Shown here: piece by piece, positions 5,811 to 6,114 of the stretch
Layout of the letters: every line of letters begins with the position of its first letter
How positions within the stretch are numbered: the first letter of the stretch is position 1
DNA from: Dehalococcoidia bacterium
GTDB taxonomy: Bacteria > Chloroflexota > Dehalococcoidia > GIF9 > UBA5620
Assembly: GCA_016783225.1 (NCBI GenBank)
Contig: JADHWZ010000127.1
Span: 1-6,114 of the forward strand
Reading direction: 5' to 3'
Length of the DNA stretch: 6,114 nt
The notes under the pieces: model-generated
Told to the model about the DNA's origin: nothing
The model's database searches: none
The model's input: only the letters and a program-made list of their open reading frames with translations
Translations under genes and position numbers: made by a program

Positions 5811-5845
5811 AAGCATACAGTAAGTATAATGCAAACAGTATGCTT
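5811..5845. promoter_or_regulatory. Inverted repeat in the marR leader (candidate MarR operator)
   Basis: Plus strand: AAGCATAC (5811-5818), 19 bases, GTATGCTT (5838-5845), perfect 8 bp arms. A related partial half-site GTATAATGC lies between them (5824-5832). It sits between the predicted start point of the marR promoter and the marR start codon, where bound repressor would block transcription. MarR proteins commonly autoregulate through such palindromes, but the 19 bp spacing is wider than typical, so two overlapping sites using the middle half-site are possible. Confidence 0.5.
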
Positions 5846-5861
5846 TACACTAATTATTGGT

Positions 5862-5890
5862 ATTGTACTAAATAATGGGAGGGTTGTCAA
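5862..5890 (-). promoter_or_regulatory. Predicted sigma70-type promoter of the marR-SDR operon
   Basis: Minus strand: a perfect TTGACA (5890-5885), exactly 17 bases, then TACAAT (5867-5862, 5 of 6). This is the best promoter in the window. Transcription would start near 5855, leaving a leader of about 70 bases that contains the inverted repeat and the marR Shine-Dalgarno. Confidence 0.7.
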
Positions 5891-6114
5891 GCCCCCAGCG
5901 GCGCTTTGGTTTTGTCTTTGGGCATGGACATGCTCGGTTGACATAAAGGTGCTCTGTCTGATTGTGGACGAGAACACTGATTTCCCTGGGGTTCATAGGT
6001 TATGAGCAATCAGTAGTGAGGAAATGGGGGACGAATCAGGGTGCAAAACGTGCGCTGCCCACAAGCCGAGGACTACCAGGTCGGGCTTAGCCCTTTTCTG
6101 TAGGCCGTATGGTG
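5891..6114. other. Right-edge region with no recognised gene
   Basis: No coding region can be supported. A minus-strand frame is open from the window edge to a TGA at 5995-5993 (39 codons), with a sequence I do not recognise; it could be the tail of a cut-off gene or chance. Short inverted repeats are present: GCATG-GA-CATGC (5922-5933), and ACTGATT (5976-5982) with AATCAGT (6008-6014) enclosing TCATA-GGT-TATGA (5993-6005). A weak plus-strand hairpin (6063-6088) ends near a CCCTTTTC run and might be a poor terminator. Confidence 0.4.

Noticed and set aside
5823..5828. TATACT on the minus strand as a second marR promoter
   Set aside because: There is no -35-like hexamer at 16-18 bases and no extended -10 TG; the bases more likely belong to the inverted-repeat region.
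5938..5966. TTGACA on the plus strand as a divergent promoter at the right edge
   Set aside because: The expected -10 position reads ATTGTG, a poor match, and no plus-strand gene follows within the window.

Overview
The window looks like bacterial chromosome, and every supported gene lies on the minus strand, so gene order is read from high to low coordinates. Intergenic DNA carries recognisable sigma70-type promoters (TTGACA/TATAAT-like) and Shine-Dalgarno sites. The gene mix is housekeeping NusA and undecaprenyl diphosphate synthase, a geranylgeranyl-reductase-family flavoprotein and SDR enzymes under a MarR regulator. It would fit a Chloroflexota/Dehalococcoidia-like or other deep-branching bacterium. 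That assignment is an impression from protein flavour, not a proof, and no database search was possible.

Layout in transcription order. (1) 5784-6114: non-coding control region of the MarR gene, with a strong promoter (TTGACA-N17-TACAAT) and an 8+8 bp inverted repeat suited to an autoregulatory operator. The far right edge has only weak structures and an unassigned open frame. (2) 5298-5783: a MarR-family repressor. (3) 3334-5301: one uninterrupted 655-codon frame holding two complete, different SDR enzymes (classical, then extended/epimerase type). Its start overlaps the marR stop as ATGA. A near-perfect ribosome binding site precedes the methionine that opens the second enzyme, so it may be made both as a fusion and as a separate protein. 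(4) 2959-3333: non-coding, with two tandem promoters and a CCAAATTTGG palindrome. (5) 1762-2958: FAD-dependent geranylgeranyl reductase family protein. (6) 1598-1761: leader with a hairpin and a possible 14-codon leader peptide. (7) 881-1597: uppS. (8) 609-880: control region of nusA with promoter, intrinsic-terminator-like hairpin and a hairpin covering the start codon. (9) 1-608: the first 202 codons of nusA, cut by the window edge.

Functionally there are three modules. MarR plus the double SDR form a probable self-regulated redox operon of unknown substrate. The flavin reductase and UppS form a plausible polyprenyl module: UppS makes the C55-type cis-polyprenyl diphosphate, and the reductase may hydrogenate a prenyl chain. 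nusA has its own promoter and a leader whose layout suggests attenuation and translational control, a natural arrangement for a transcription termination factor that could sense its own level.

The most interesting points are the nusA leader, the SDR-SDR frame with an internal ribosome binding site, and the reductase-UppS pairing. No mobile element, CRISPR array, rRNA or tRNA was seen.
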